NCBI RefSeq assembly: GCF_001982635.1
Contig: NZ_MKFI01000001.1
Coordinates: 884,890 to 948,889, forward strand
Length of the DNA stretch: 64,000 nt
From: Bradyrhizobium mercantei
GTDB lineage: Bacteria; Pseudomonadota; Alphaproteobacteria; Rhizobiales; Xanthobacteraceae
Direction: 5' to 3'
Position numbers and translations under genes: made by a program. Every line of letters starts with the position of its first letter. Position 1 is the stretch's first letter. This document shows, one piece after another, positions 51,414-60,481 of the stretch. The notes beneath the pieces are model-generated. The model had not been told where the DNA came from. It was given only the letters and a program-made list of their open reading frames with translations, and made no database searches.

Positions 51414-52043
51414 CGCCGAGCCCGCGATCTCGTCCTTGCTGCCGACCGCGATCAGAACCGGCACGCCGATGCCGGCCGCCTCCTCGCGCGTCATCAGCCG
51501 GCGCGAGCCGCGCAGGCAGGCCGCGAGTGCGCGGCGGTCGGAGCGGGTCTGATCGGCAAAGGCACGGAAGGTGCGGCCGACCGGATCGGTGACATCGTCG
51601 AGCGACGGCGCCTCCAGCGCGAGCGCGACGGCCTCGCCGGGGCCGCCGCCCTCGATCAGCCCGATGCCGATGCCGCCCAGGATCGCCGAGCGCACCCGGT
51701 CGGAATTCTCGCGCGCCAGGATCGCGGTCATCCGCGAGCCCAGCGAATATCCCATGATGTCGGCACGCGCGATTCCGAGATGATCCATCAGCGCGATCAC
51801 GTCGCTCGCCATGGTCGCGATCTCGTACTGCGCGGCATCGTAGAGCTTGGCGGATTCGCCATGGCCGCGATTGTCGAGCGCGATGACGCGGCGGCCGGCC
51901 TTGACCAGGTCCGAGACCCAGGTCGGATAGATCCAGTTGACGTTCTTGCTCGACGCAAAGCCGTGCACCAGCACGATCGGCTCGCCCGCGCCTTCGTCGA
52001 TATAGGCAATTTCAACATCGCCGTGATGGAAACTCGGCATCAT
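51288..52043 (-). CDS. Alpha/beta-fold hydrolase
   Basis: The 251-residue protein has HGFASSKN (oxyanion region, about 27-34), LDNRGHGES, the nucleophile Ser100 in GYSLGS, an acidic residue in AVGSKDEIAG (about 213-215) and the C-terminal His in NRDHM, the complete triad of a carboxylesterase/MhpC-like hydrolase. The substrate is unknown. Its last 126 bp are opposite the tail of the membrane-protein gene. Confidence 0.87.
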   Translation of the reverse strand: MMPSFHHGDVEIAYIDEGAGEPIVLVHGFASSKNVNWIYPTWVSDLVKAGRRVIALDNRGHGESAKLYDAAQYEIATMASDVIALMDHLGIARADIMGYSLGSRMTAILARENSDRVRSAILGGIGIGLIEGGGPGEAVALALEAPSLDDVTDPVGRTFRAFADQTRSDRRALAACLRGSRRLMTREEAAGIGVPVLIAVGSKDEIAGSASALGRIIPGSEVLDIPNRDHMRAVGDKVYKSGVIDFLSRRK

Positions 52044-52103
52044 CGATTCCGTTTTTTCTTGAGATCAGGATTTGGGATTTGCGATCGACCGGCGACCGCA
52101 AGT

Positions 52104-53237
52104 TTAGCCCTGGACGGGCATACTCGCCAGAGTAGCCGCGGCGGCCATCTGCCGCTTCAGGCGGAGCGCCTTGCTGCGCCTGAGCCACCAGGCGGTGGCC
52201 CGCTCGGTGGTGGCCTTGATCGACGACAGGAAGCCGAACAGCGCAAGCAGCGCGCCGAACAACCACATCGAGAGATTGAATGCGCCGGCCGCAAGCAGCA
52301 GCGCGCCGCGGCCGAGCAGCTTGATGATCGCGCGGGTCTGGCCGCCCTTCGCCTCGGCGATCCGCGCCGCGCGCGCGATCTCCTGCGGGTTCTCCGCGAC
52401 CTTGAGCGTGTCCCGCGCCGCGCGAACCCCCGCGGCCTCGCCGACGCGTCCGACGTCCTTGGCGACGCGCACCAGGGCGCCGGCCTTCTCGGCGCGGAAT
52501 GCCGCACGGATCGCGGTCGCCGTTTCCATCGGGCGCAGCACCGAGCCGGATGCGACCGCCTCGCGCAGCGCCGGCTGGTCGACGACCTCGCGGGTCGAGC
52601 GTCCGGCCCACTCGATTATGCCCTCGCTCAGCCGTCCGGCCTTGCGCGTGTCCTTGACCAGCGTCAGCCCGGCGCGCAGCGGCCCGGCGCCACCGACCGA
52701 GACATAGGTCGCCGCGGTGACGGCGAGCCCGGCGGCCGCGAGACCAAGCACCAGCCGGTCGGTGTCCTCGCCCATCACGAGGTGCTTGCCCTCGCGCACG
52801 ACATCCCTGACATCACCGAACACGAACAGGTCACCCGCGACCGTGCCCGACAGGCTTGCGACGTCGTCGGCATTGCCGGTCACGAGACCGGTGGCGAAGC
52901 CCTTGGCGAAATGCGTGGTGGACGACTGCTCGGCGCGCGCGTCCTCGACGCGCTTTGTGAGTTCATCACTGAGCGCGATGTTCTTCTCGCCCGCGAGTGC
53001 GACGAAACTGGCCCCAAGGTCGGCATCCCCTGATGCGAGTGCCGCCTCAATGTTGTCTGAAATCAACGTCGGGTTGTTGCGCAGCACGGAATTGAGCCTG
53101 ATGTCGGCGAGCGCTGCGGGATCGTCCTGCGCGGCCAGCACCGTGCCGGCGTCACGGGCGTGCGGCCAAATCGCCGCGCCCACGGCAGCACTTACTGCCA
53201 GGCCAGCCAGCGCGACACTAAGGCGCAACCCGTTCAT
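52104..53237 (-). CDS. Large secreted or membrane protein of unknown function, Ala-rich
   Basis: The 377-residue protein has an N-terminal signal-like or membrane segment (LSVALAGLAVSAAVGAA) and further hydrophobic regions about 148-168 and 300-335. It is Ala/Arg-rich, with helical stretches such as AVASGSVLRPMETATAIRAAFRAEKAGALVRVAKDVGRVGEAAGVRAARD. No family recognised. ATG 53237 is used, with a weak ribosome-binding site. Confidence 0.6.
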   Translation of the reverse strand: MNGLRLSVALAGLAVSAAVGAAIWPHARDAGTVLAAQDDPAALADIRLNSVLRNNPTLISDNIEAALASGDADLGASFVALAGEKNIALSDELTKRVEDARAEQSSTTHFAKGFATGLVTGNADDVASLSGTVAGDLFVFGDVRDVVREGKHLVMGEDTDRLVLGLAAAGLAVTAATYVSVGGAGPLRAGLTLVKDTRKAGRLSEGIIEWAGRSTREVVDQPALREAVASGSVLRPMETATAIRAAFRAEKAGALVRVAKDVGRVGEAAGVRAARDTLKVAENPQEIARAARIAEAKGGQTRAIIKLLGRGALLLAAGAFNLSMWLFGALLALFGFLSSIKATTERATAWWLRRSKALRLKRQMAAAATLASMPVQG

Positions 53238-53472
53238 TCCGCCGAAAACCTCTAGTTTTATTCGCCTTGGAGATAGTGTGCCGTTTTTGCGACACAACGG
53301 CTCCGACCAAAGGAGGGCTTCTCTGGGACGACAAGATTGTGTCGAATTTGCATGAGCAAATGAGCCATCGGGGCTCTAGGAATCAACTGTTCCCGCCAGT
53401 ATGGTGCGCGGCATTTCGCGATGCCGCATGCTGTTGATTGCGTCTGCCCATCGTTGCCACCAAGGTGAGAAT

Positions 53473-53718
53473 ATGTCCGACCACGTCGTCCCGCACTTCC
53501 ATAACGATGCCGGTGTCTCGGTGATCGAAATCGGATCGCAGGAGTTCATGTGCGTGGGCGCCAACCCTCCGTTCGATCATCCTCACGTGTTCCTCGACCT
53601 CGGCAACGACAACGAGATCATCTGCCCGTACTGCTCGACGCTCTATCGCTTCGCGTCCGATCTCGCTGCCGGTGAAGCCCGGCCGCCGGAATGCGTGCTG
53701 AAAGACAAGGTCGCCTGA
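53473..53718 (+). CDS. CHCC-type zinc-finger protein
   Basis: The 81-residue protein carries the zf-CHCC layout: EFMCVGANPPFDHPHVFLDLGNDNEIICPYCSTLYRF, with a Cys, a His and the CPYC pair as zinc ligands. Members accompany respiratory complex I in mitochondria (NDUFS6-like) and are common in alphaproteobacteria. ATG 53473 follows AAGGTGAGA. The FAD monooxygenase gene starts 7 nt after the stop codon. Confidence 0.88.
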   Translation: MSDHVVPHFHNDAGVSVIEIGSQEFMCVGANPPFDHPHVFLDLGNDNEIICPYCSTLYRFASDLAAGEARPPECVLKDKVA

Positions 53719-53725
53719 CCGCTCC

Positions 53726-54928
53726 GTGGCGCTGACGCGAACCGTCATCGTTGCCGGCGCCGGGATCGGAGGACTGACTGCGTCGCTGACACTGGCGGCA
53801 CAAGGCTTTCGCGTCGTCGTGCTGGAGAAGGCCGAACGGCTCGAGGAGGCCGGCGCCGGCATCCAGCTCTCCCCCAATGCAAGCCGCATCCTGGTCGAGC
53901 TCGGGCTCAAGGAACCGCTGGCGCGGCGCGCGGTCACGCCGGATTCCGTCAACATCCTGAGCGCGCGCGCCGGTGGCGAGATCGCGCGGATGCCACTCGG
54001 TCAGGCGGCCGAGTTCCGCGCCGGCGCTCCCTATTGGGTAATCCACCGCGCCGATTTGCAGGCGGCGTTGCAGGCTGCGGTGAACGACCATCCCGACATC
54101 GATCTGCGGCTCGGCTGCCAGTTCGAGGACGTGACCAAGCATGCCAAGGGCCTGACGGTCGTGCAGCGCCGCGGCAATTCACGGCAGGAGGAATTGGCGG
54201 TTGCGCTGATCGGCGCCGACGGTATCTGGTCGTCGGTCCGTGGACATTTGTTTCCGGATGTACAACCGCAGTTCTCCGGCCTGATCGCCTGGCGCGGTAC
54301 GCTGGACGCAACCGCCCTGCCGCGTGAGTACACCGCGCCGCGCGTGCAGCTGTGGATGGGGCCGGACGCGCATCTCGTCGCCTATCCGATCTCGGCCGGA
54401 CGCCAGATCAACGTGGTCGCGATCGTGTCCGGCACCTGGAACCGGCCGGGCTGGAGCGCGCCCGGCGACATCAACGAGATCAAGGGCGCCTTCGCCACCG
54501 CGCGCTGGCCGGCGACGGCGCGGATGCTGATCGGTGCGGTCGACGGCTGGCGCAAATGGGCGCTGTTCACCCTGCCCGACATCGGCCGCTGGAGCGAAGG
54601 CGCGGTGACGCTGCTCGGCGATGCCGCGCATGCGATGCTGCCGTTCGCCGCGCAAGGCGCCGGCATGGCGATCGAGGATGCGGCGGTGCTCGCCAAGGCC
54701 CTGAGCGACTGCACCGGAGAAAACACCGCAGGCATTCCCACAGCGCTGAAGCGCTACGCAAGCATGCGGCGCGCGCGGGTGCTGAAGGTGCAGCGCATGG
54801 CGCGGCAACAGGGCCGCATCTATCATTTGAGCGGACCTTTGGCGATCGCGCGCGATCTGGCGATCCGCGTCATCGGTCCAGAACGCATGCTGGCGCGGCA
54901 GGACTGGATCTACGACTGGCGCGCCTGA
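53726..54928 (+). CDS. FAD-dependent monooxygenase (salicylate hydroxylase-like)
   Basis: The 400-residue protein has VIVAGAGIGGLTASLTLAAQGFRVVVLEKAERLEEAGAGIQLSPNA (FAD and Rossmann motif at the N-terminus), the DG motif in ALIGADGIWSSVRGHL (about 155-170) and the GD motif VTLLGDAAHAMLPFAAQGAGMAIEDAAVLA (about 295-325). It hydroxylates an aromatic or related compound. GTG 53726 begins 7 nt after the zinc-finger gene, so the two form an operon. Confidence 0.88.
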   Translation: MALTRTVIVAGAGIGGLTASLTLAAQGFRVVVLEKAERLEEAGAGIQLSPNASRILVELGLKEPLARRAVTPDSVNILSARAGGEIARMPLGQAAEFRAGAPYWVIHRADLQAALQAAVNDHPDIDLRLGCQFEDVTKHAKGLTVVQRRGNSRQEELAVALIGADGIWSSVRGHLFPDVQPQFSGLIAWRGTLDATALPREYTAPRVQLWMGPDAHLVAYPISAGRQINVVAIVSGTWNRPGWSAPGDINEIKGAFATARWPATARMLIGAVDGWRKWALFTLPDIGRWSEGAVTLLGDAAHAMLPFAAQGAGMAIEDAAVLAKALSDCTGENTAGIPTALKRYASMRRARVLKVQRMARQQGRIYHLSGPLAIARDLAIRVIGPERMLARQDWIYDWRA

Positions 54929-54988
54929 GCTATCGGCTCGGCGCGCCCTGCGCGCGAACGGAAATTCGGTTCGCGCGAAAATGCTGAC

Positions 54989-55423
54989 CTAGTGGATGAG
55001 GCCTCGCGGGGCGCGCGGGCCGGTCGCGGCCGGCGTCGGCGCGGCGGGCGCTGCGGCCGCAGGCGTGTCCGGCGGACTTTCGTGGCACTTGCCTTTGCGC
55101 CAGGCCTCATCCGCCAGCTTCTGCTGGGAGCGGATCGAGATCAGGTCGTTGCGATAGACCATCTCGGAGACCACGGTGCCGCCGACGCCGGTCTCCGCCT
55201 TGGCCATCAATTTTTCCTGATCCGCAGCGCGGGTCTTGAGGCTCGTGCGTTCGGTCTCGAGCTGCTTGCAATCATACAGATCGTATTTGGCGGGATCGGC
55301 GAACGCCGACGGCACGGTATCGCCGATCTGCGCGCAGCCGGAAACGCCCGCGGCCGAGGCGAGCAGCGCAACGACGGCTGCCGCGCGCAACAGATCCGGG
55401 CGGCGTTGGAAACGAGCAGACAT
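54989..55423 (-). CDS. Small lipoprotein
   Basis: The 144-residue protein has a lipobox ASAAGVSGC at about 22-30, so it is probably lipid-anchored to the outer membrane. The body contains a helical TWIN-like section YDLYDCKQLETERTSLKTRAADQEKLMAKAETGVGGTVVSEMVYRNDLISIRSQQKLADEAWRKGKC with two cysteines, and an Ala/Pro C-terminal tail. Function unknown; family found across Bradyrhizobium. Confidence 0.75.
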   Translation of the reverse strand: MSARFQRRPDLLRAAAVVALLASAAGVSGCAQIGDTVPSAFADPAKYDLYDCKQLETERTSLKTRAADQEKLMAKAETGVGGTVVSEMVYRNDLISIRSQQKLADEAWRKGKCHESPPDTPAAAAPAAPTPAATGPRAPRGLIH

Positions 55424-55641
55424 TCAGCTTTCTTAATCCGACAGTGTTGAGATTGCCTAAAGCAGCCACCGGTGTCCGGATTGAGGCTCAATCGCGGCGG
55501 CGCGCTGCTTATCCCAACGCCCGGCCGGAGAGGCAAATGGAATTGCGGCCCGCAGCGTAAGCCTTTGAAAGCTCACCTGTTAGCAGCGGATAAAGCCAAT
55601 TCCACTCCGCGCCCAAACGCGCTAGAAATCGGCGCGCCCTG

Positions 55642-55690
55642 GAGCATGATCCGGAAAGGTGGAAACCGGCTTTCCGAAAAGATCATGCTC
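55642..55690. repeat. Palindromic repeat GAGCATGATC...GATCATGCTC
   Basis: 10-bp arms around CGGAAAGGTGGAAACCGGCTTTCCGAAAA. This is a widespread rhizobial intergenic element, here between the lipoprotein gene and the tRNA. The rest of the 324-nt gap holds nothing recognised. Confidence 0.65.
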
Positions 55691-55747
55691 AAACAAAGAG
55701 ATGAGATCGTGAAGCGCTTCCGTGGAAACGCATCGCGATCTGGCAAC

Positions 55748-55834
55748 GCGGACGTGGCGGAACTGGTAGACGCAAGGGACTTAAAATCCCTCGATGGCAA
55801 CGTCGTGTGGGTTCGAGTCCCACCGCCCGCACCA
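55748..55834 (+). tRNA. tRNA-Leu (anticodon UAA)
   Basis: 87 nt including encoded CCA. Long variable arm of a class II tRNA, anticodon loop CTTAAAA giving UAA, T-arm GTGGG-TTCGAGT-CCCAC. Acceptor stem pairs GCGGACG with CGCCCGC, with one A-C mismatch at position 5-68. Confidence 0.93.
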
Positions 55835-55891
55835 GCCTTCGCTCGCTTCGCGAGCTACGGCTCGGCAAGCCAGCAAGAAGTGAGCGAAGGC
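55835..55891 (+). terminator. Hairpin directly after tRNA-Leu
   Basis: Outer arms GCCTTCGCTC (55835-55844) and GAGCGAAGGC (55882-55891). An alternative inner hairpin is GCTCGC-TTC-GCGAGC. It starts on the base after CCA, so it may be the tRNA terminator or a dispersed repeat. Confidence 0.5.
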
Positions 55892-55943
55892 TGCCGCGCC
55901 GATCCGGCGAGTGAAGGTAGGCCGTCTCCGACAGCGCTGCGCC

Positions 55944-56234
55944 TCAGTCGAACCCCAACCCGATCCGCCTCTCCTTCTTCCAGATCACCCGGCAGGCGTG
56001 CCGCTCGCCATCGACGGCGAGGACGAAGTGGTCGGGAAACCAGAGCGGCGAGTTGACTTCGATGCAGGCACCCTGGGGCGAGAGATTTCGCACCGTGCAG
56101 GGGATCGCCTCGTGGCCGAACTCGATCGCGCCCGACTTGAGCACGCGGCGACGCGATCCGGCACGCCGCCGCTCGCTGGTCGGCATTGGCTGTTGCGTGC
56201 TGGTTGGTGCGGGCCTGCTATGATCGTCGGCCAT
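55944..56234 (-). CDS. PilZ-domain protein
   Basis: The 96-residue single PilZ unit carries the Arg-rich ERRRAGSRRRVLKSG and the NLSPQGACIEVNSPLWFPDHFVLAVDGERHACRVIWKKERRIGLGFD stretch, which fits the PilZ c-di-GMP-binding pattern (RxxR... and D/NxSxxG). ATG 56234 is chosen, though a later ATG (MPTSERRR) is possible. Confidence 0.8.
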   Translation of the reverse strand: MADDHSRPAPTSTQQPMPTSERRRAGSRRRVLKSGAIEFGHEAIPCTVRNLSPQGACIEVNSPLWFPDHFVLAVDGERHACRVIWKKERRIGLGFD

Positions 56235-56517
56235 GAACCCGTCGCGGTGGGGACTCAAGCTGGCGGCCAAATTACTTCGCAATGCTGACGGGAACCTTAA
56301 GGCGCTTTTTCCGCGAGTTGGCATGCCACTGCGCCTGCCCATGGTCGGAGCAGGCCCGCGCGGTATCGCGATGCCCGCATCACCTCATCGTGTTTTGCGG
56401 CTGTGGCTGGCTTCACACGCCGTGGCAGCCGCACGGTCTAATCTTCCCGCATTGGAAATTCCGGCCGCACATTTAGCGGCCGTCGCATTTTGAAATCAAT
56501 TTGGTCGGAGACCGGCA

Positions 56518-56802
56518 ATGTCGATTGCAAGCGGCGAGGCGCGCGATCACGGTGCGTCGATTCTCGAACATGGCGACGACGCGGCTCATTGCAGCAACGG
56601 GCTCAACGCGCAGAAATTCCGTGACGCGACGCCCGACGAGCGCGCGACCTACCGGCGCTGGATCCGCTGCGCGATCATGCTGTACGGAGTGCTGGCATTC
56701 GCCGCGGGAGCGATGGTCTGGATGAACGCCACCAGTCCCGGACAGACGCAGCTCACCAGCCTGTCGAGCACGAGCAGCGCAAGACCAGGCCACGCGAACT
56801 AG
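56518..56802 (+). CDS. Small single-pass membrane protein
   Basis: The 94-residue protein has one hydrophobic helix (about 52-71, AIMLYGVLAFAAGAMVWM) after a charged N-terminal part. GGAG lies 7 nt before ATG 56518. No family recognised. Confidence 0.6.
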   Translation: MSIASGEARDHGASILEHGDDAAHCSNGLNAQKFRDATPDERATYRRWIRCAIMLYGVLAFAAGAMVWMNATSPGQTQLTSLSSTSSARPGHAN

Positions 56803-56866
56803 CGGCGGCCGTCCCGGAACCAGTCGACCGCATCATGGTTGTCATGCCGCAAATTGGAGCATGACG

Positions 56867-57010
56867 ATGCCGAACGACTTTCCATCCGCCGAGCGCACGA
56901 CCGAACAACGCGATCAGCGCAAGGACCGCCCCTCCCCGCCGCAGGGCGCACCACACAGCGGGCCGCCGCTTCACCGCGGACTCGAACAGCTCCGCGACAG
57001 CTTCACCTGA
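56867..57010 (+). CDS. Small ORF, 47 residues
   Basis: MPNDFPSAERTTEQRDQRKDRPSPPQGAPHSGPPLHRGLEQLRDSFT. Charged and Pro-rich. GGAG lies 7 nt before the ATG, and a strong terminator lies 18 nt after the stop codon; both support it, but composition is unusual and no homologue is known to me. Confidence 0.4.
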   Translation: MPNDFPSAERTTEQRDQRKDRPSPPQGAPHSGPPLHRGLEQLRDSFT

Positions 57011-57028
57011 CGAGCGACAGCGAAATGA

Positions 57029-57058
57029 AAAATGGCCGGGACAAGTCCCGGCCATTTT
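57029..57058. terminator. Strong bidirectional terminator
   Basis: Perfect 13-bp stem AAAATGGCCGGGA/TCCCGGCCATTTT with a CAAG loop and T-run on both sides. It lies between the small ORF and the convergent solute-binding protein gene. Confidence 0.85.
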
Positions 57059-57079
57059 GGTTTGCGTCACACCGCAAGC

Positions 57080-58699
57080 TTACTCGGACTTGTCGATGTT
57101 CCAGAAGATCGGCGTTGCCGGGCCGTCGAGCACACCGGTCAGCGACTTCCGCCAGGCGCTCGGGACTGTGTATTGGCCGAGCGGGATGTAGATCACCTGA
57201 TCGTAGGCCTCGGTCTGGATATCGGCTGCGATCTTCTTCTTGTCCTCGGCCGTCGCGGCGCGCGCGAATTTGTCACGCAGCTCCTCGATCTTCGGATCTT
57301 CGGCCCAGCCGAACCAGCCGCCATTCTTGCCGCGGCCGGTGATCGAAGCGTTGACGATCGGATCGGAGACGTCGGCGGCGACCCAGTTGGTGAAGAACAT
57401 GTTCCAGCCGCCCTCCTTCGGCGACTTCTGGCTGGCGCGGCGGGTCACCACGGTCTGCCAGTCGGTGGCTTGCAGGTCGACCTTGAAGCCGGCGTCGCGC
57501 AGTTGCTGGGCAGCGACGATCGGCTGCGCCTTCAGCGTGGTCACATCGCCCGGTGCCATGATCACCACCGGCGTGCCGTCATAGCCGGATGCCGCGAGCG
57601 CCTTCCTGGCTTCCGCCATGCCGTTGCCCTTCACCAGGGTCTCGGCACCGACGTCGGTCTCGAGCGGCGTGCCGCAGACGAAGAACGCACCGCAGATCTT
57701 CTGGTACTTGGCGTTGCCGACCAGCGCGTCGAGCACGTCCTTCTGGTTCATCGCCATGAACGCGGCGCGGCGCACCTTCGGATTGTCGAACGGCGGGTAG
57801 AGGAAGTTCATGCGTCCGAGGGTCTGGAAGCCGAACTTGTTCAACACGTCGATCTTGAGATCGGGATTGGCTTCGAGCACCGGCAGCATGTCGAACGGCA
57901 GGTTCTCCATGAAGTCGATGTCACCGGATTGCAGTGCGTTCACCGCGGTCTGTGCGTCAGCCATCGTGACCCACTCGACGCGATCGACCTTGACGACCTT
58001 GCCGCCCGCGGTCCAGCTCGCCGGCTCCTTGCGCGGCACGTAATCCTTGTTCTTCTCATAGACCGCCTTCACGCCCGGCTGGAATTCCGCCTGCACGAAT
58101 TTGAACGGGCCCGACCCGATCTGTTCCGGGATCGGCTTGTCCGGCGGCGTCTCGGCGAGACGCTTCGGCATCATGAACGGCACGCGCGACGACGGCTTGC
58201 CGATCGATTCCAGCACCAGGCCGTAGGGCTCCTTCAGCTTCATCGTGATGGTCTTGGCGTCGGTCGCTTCCAGGCTCGCGACGAAGTCCATCAGCTTCTG
58301 GCCCATGCCGTCGACCTTGCCCCAGCGTTGCAACGAGGCGACGCAGTCTTCCGCGGTGACGGGTGTGCCGTCATGCCACTTCAGGCCGTCGCGCAGCGTG
58401 AACGTATACGTCAGCTTGTCGTCGGAGACCTTCCAGTCCGCCATCTGCGGCTGGATCTTGAAGTTGGCGTCGGTCGCCAGCAGCGTGTCATAGATCATGT
58501 AGCCATGATCGCGGGTGATGTAGGCCGTGGTCATGATCGGATCGATGACGCGCAGATCCGAATGCATCACTGCGGTGATGGTCTTGCCTGCGGCCATCGC
58601 CGGCGGCGCAAACGACAATTCCGGAGGCGCAAACGACAGCGCGAACGCCGACAACGCGGCCGCGAGCGTGCGGCGCTTCCAACGCGAGTTAGGGAACAT
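57080..58699 (-). CDS. ABC transporter substrate-binding protein, family 5
   Basis: The 539-residue protein begins MFPNSRWKRRTLAAALSAFALSFAPPELSFAPPAMA, a signal peptide carrying a 7-residue duplication. The body is nearly collinear with the 18350-19960 protein: HSDLRVIDPIMTTAYITRDHGYMIYDTLLATDANFK, then YTFTLRDGLKWHDGTPVTAEDC and GSGPFKF. It probably delivers peptides or amino acid conjugates to the DppB/C-like permease encoded downstream of the riboswitch. GGAGAGATTTCC precedes ATG 58699. It diverges from the M20 peptidase gene across a 266-nt spacer. Confidence 0.9.
   Translation of the reverse strand: MFPNSRWKRRTLAAALSAFALSFAPPELSFAPPAMAAGKTITAVMHSDLRVIDPIMTTAYITRDHGYMIYDTLLATDANFKIQPQMADWKVSDDKLTYTFTLRDGLKWHDGTPVTAEDCVASLQRWGKVDGMGQKLMDFVASLEATDAKTITMKLKEPYGLVLESIGKPSSRVPFMMPKRLAETPPDKPIPEQIGSGPFKFVQAEFQPGVKAVYEKNKDYVPRKEPASWTAGGKVVKVDRVEWVTMADAQTAVNALQSGDIDFMENLPFDMLPVLEANPDLKIDVLNKFGFQTLGRMNFLYPPFDNPKVRRAAFMAMNQKDVLDALVGNAKYQKICGAFFVCGTPLETDVGAETLVKGNGMAEARKALAASGYDGTPVVIMAPGDVTTLKAQPIVAAQQLRDAGFKVDLQATDWQTVVTRRASQKSPKEGGWNMFFTNWVAADVSDPIVNASITGRGKNGGWFGWAEDPKIEELRDKFARAATAEDKKKIAADIQTEAYDQVIYIPLGQYTVPSAWRKSLTGVLDGPATPIFWNIDKSE
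58600..58638 (-). repeat. In-frame 21-bp tandem duplication in a signal peptide
   Basis: CCGGCGGCGCAAACGACA (58600-58617) and CCGGAGGCGCAAACGACA (58621-58638) repeat with period 21, giving LSFAPPE-LSFAPPA in the protein. One base differs in the compared 18. Confidence 0.75.
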
Positions 58700-58965
58700 G
58701 GAAATCTCTCCTGACGTGTAACTGGTCAAAGCCGGCTTATTCGTTATGCATGCGGTTCGTTATTTAGGCGAACTAACACGCTGTATGGCTTGTGAAATCG
58801 AGACTTGCACCAAGCGCCAAGCGCGTCAATCGGTTTCAATCCGGATCGGACGTACACAAACGAATGAGGCCGCGCGCCAGATTTTGGCTTTACAAAATCC
58901 TCGGCTGAGATTTTCGTGAGCGCCGCGCGAAGCCGGCGCGGTCAGAACAACAAGAGAGAAAAACG

Positions 58966-60096
58966 ATGAACCCAGCCAATCTTCCCTTTGATTCCGAAGC
59001 GATGCTGCAGGGCCTGCGCAGCTGGGTGGAATGCGAGAGCCCGACCTGGGACGCGGCCGCGGTCGAGCGCATGCTCGATCTCGCCGCGCGCGAGATGGCG
59101 ATCTTGGGTGCGACGATCGAACGCATCGCGGGACGCCAGGGCTTCGCGGGCTGCGTCCGCGCCCGCTTTCCTCATCCGAAACAAGGCCAGCCCGGCATCC
59201 TGATCGCCGGCCACCTCGACACCGTGCACCCGGTCGGCACCATCGAGAAACTGAAGTGGCGGCGCGAAGGCAACAAGTGCTTCGGACCGGGCATCTTCGA
59301 CATGAAGGGCGGCAATTATCTGTCGCTCGAGGCGATCCGGCAGTTGGCGCGCGCCTCCTTCACCACGCCGCTGCCGATCACCGTGCTGTTCACGCCCGAC
59401 GAAGAGGTCGGCACGCCGTCGACGCGCGACATCATCGAGGCGGAAGCCGCGCGCAACAAATACGTGCTGGTGCCGGAGCCCGGCCGGCCCAACAACGGCG
59501 TCGTCACCGGCCGTTACGCGATCGCGCGCTTCAACCTGGAAGCCACCGGCAAGCCGAGCCATGCCGGCGCGACGCTGTCCTCCGGCCGCTCCGCGATCCG
59601 CGAGATGGCCCGGCAAATCATCGCCATCGACGGCATGACCACGGAGGACTGCACCTTCTCCGTCGGCATCGTGCATGGCGGCCAATGGGTCAATTGCGTC
59701 GCAACGACCTGCACCGGCGAAGCGCTCAGCATGGCCAAGCGCCAGGCCGATCTCGACCGCGGCGTCGAACGGATGCTGGCGCTGTCCGGCACCACCAACG
59801 ACGTGACATTCAAGGTAACGCGCGGCGTCACCCGCCCGGTGTGGGAGCCGGATGCCGGCACCATGGCGCTCCATGAAAAGGCAAAGGGCCTCGCGGCGGC
59901 GATGGGCCTCGATCTGCCGCACGGCAGCGCCGGCGGCGGATCGGACGGCAACTTCACCGGCGCGATGGGCATCCCCACGCTCGACGGTCTCGGCGTTCGC
60001 GGCGCCGATGCGCATACGCTCAACGAACATATCGAGGTCGACAGCCTCGCCGAGCGCGGTCGCTTGATGGCAGCACTGCTGGCGACGCTGGACTGA
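58966..60096 (+). CDS. M20-family metallopeptidase (carboxypeptidase G2-like)
   Basis: The 376-residue protein has metal-binding motifs AGHLDTVHP (His83, Asp85), FDMKGG (Asp112), DEEVGT (catalytic Glu146, ligand Glu147) and a C-terminal His (HTLNEH), in the M20 arrangement; the inserted dimerisation domain lies about 180-290. It matches glutamate carboxypeptidase/CPG2-like peptidases, which cut C-terminal amino acids from peptides or folate-like conjugates. No signal peptide, so cytoplasmic. It lies beside the binding-protein gene and just upstream of the glycine riboswitch, in the same uptake module. Confidence 0.88.
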   Translation: MNPANLPFDSEAMLQGLRSWVECESPTWDAAAVERMLDLAAREMAILGATIERIAGRQGFAGCVRARFPHPKQGQPGILIAGHLDTVHPVGTIEKLKWRREGNKCFGPGIFDMKGGNYLSLEAIRQLARASFTTPLPITVLFTPDEEVGTPSTRDIIEAEAARNKYVLVPEPGRPNNGVVTGRYAIARFNLEATGKPSHAGATLSSGRSAIREMARQIIAIDGMTTEDCTFSVGIVHGGQWVNCVATTCTGEALSMAKRQADLDRGVERMLALSGTTNDVTFKVTRGVTRPVWEPDAGTMALHEKAKGLAAAMGLDLPHGSAGGGSDGNFTGAMGIPTLDGLGVRGADAHTLNEHIEVDSLAERGRLMAALLATLD

Positions 60097-60194
60097 CATC
60101 GATTGCACTGCACAACACGTTGGCACTGCCGGATCGAAATTTAGCCTTGTCCATTTTTGAGGCTTCGCCTACGGTCCGGCCGTCCAACGCGACG

Positions 60195-60420
60195 ATGCGG
60201 GAGAGATCGAAGCGACAACGTACGTGTTGTCAGCTTCGGCGCCGACGGAGCAACCGCCCCGGAAACTCTCAGGCAAAAGGACTGTATCGTCAGGACGATC
60301 TGGAGAGAGACGCGCATGGCCGCACATCAAGGGCCGTGACGTCCACCGAAGGGGATAGTCCGCTTCCGGGCGCAGGCCCGATGCGGATCAAGCTCTCAGG
60401 TACCGTGACAGATGGGGCGT
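60195..60420 (+). ncRNA. Tandem glycine riboswitch
   Basis: Aptamer 1 (about 60195-60290) carries GGGAGAGA, the GCCGACGGAGCAA core and GGAAACTCTCAGGCAAAAGGAC. Aptamer 2 (about 60299-60420) has TGGAGAGAGAC, CACCGAAGGGGATAGTC and AGCTCTCAGGTACCGTGACAGATGGGG. These are the conserved elements of the glycine riboswitch in its tandem two-aptamer form. It precedes the D-amino acid dehydrogenase-like gene by about 60 nt. In most bacteria it turns on glycine-cleavage genes when glycine is high. Confidence 0.92.
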
Positions 60421-60481
60421 CGAAACAGCCGGTTTCACCGGTGGTTCGGCGACTCTAACCCACGGGAGCCTGAAGACCATC

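Noticed and set aside
53290..53344. CGACACAA...TTGTGTCG dyad before the zinc-finger gene
   Set aside because: 8-bp arms are separated by 39 nt, with no known regulator pattern; kept out of the feature list.
55748..55834. Genomic island inserted at tRNA-Leu
   Set aside because: No integrase gene and no repeat of the tRNA 3' end was seen nearby; downstream genes look native.
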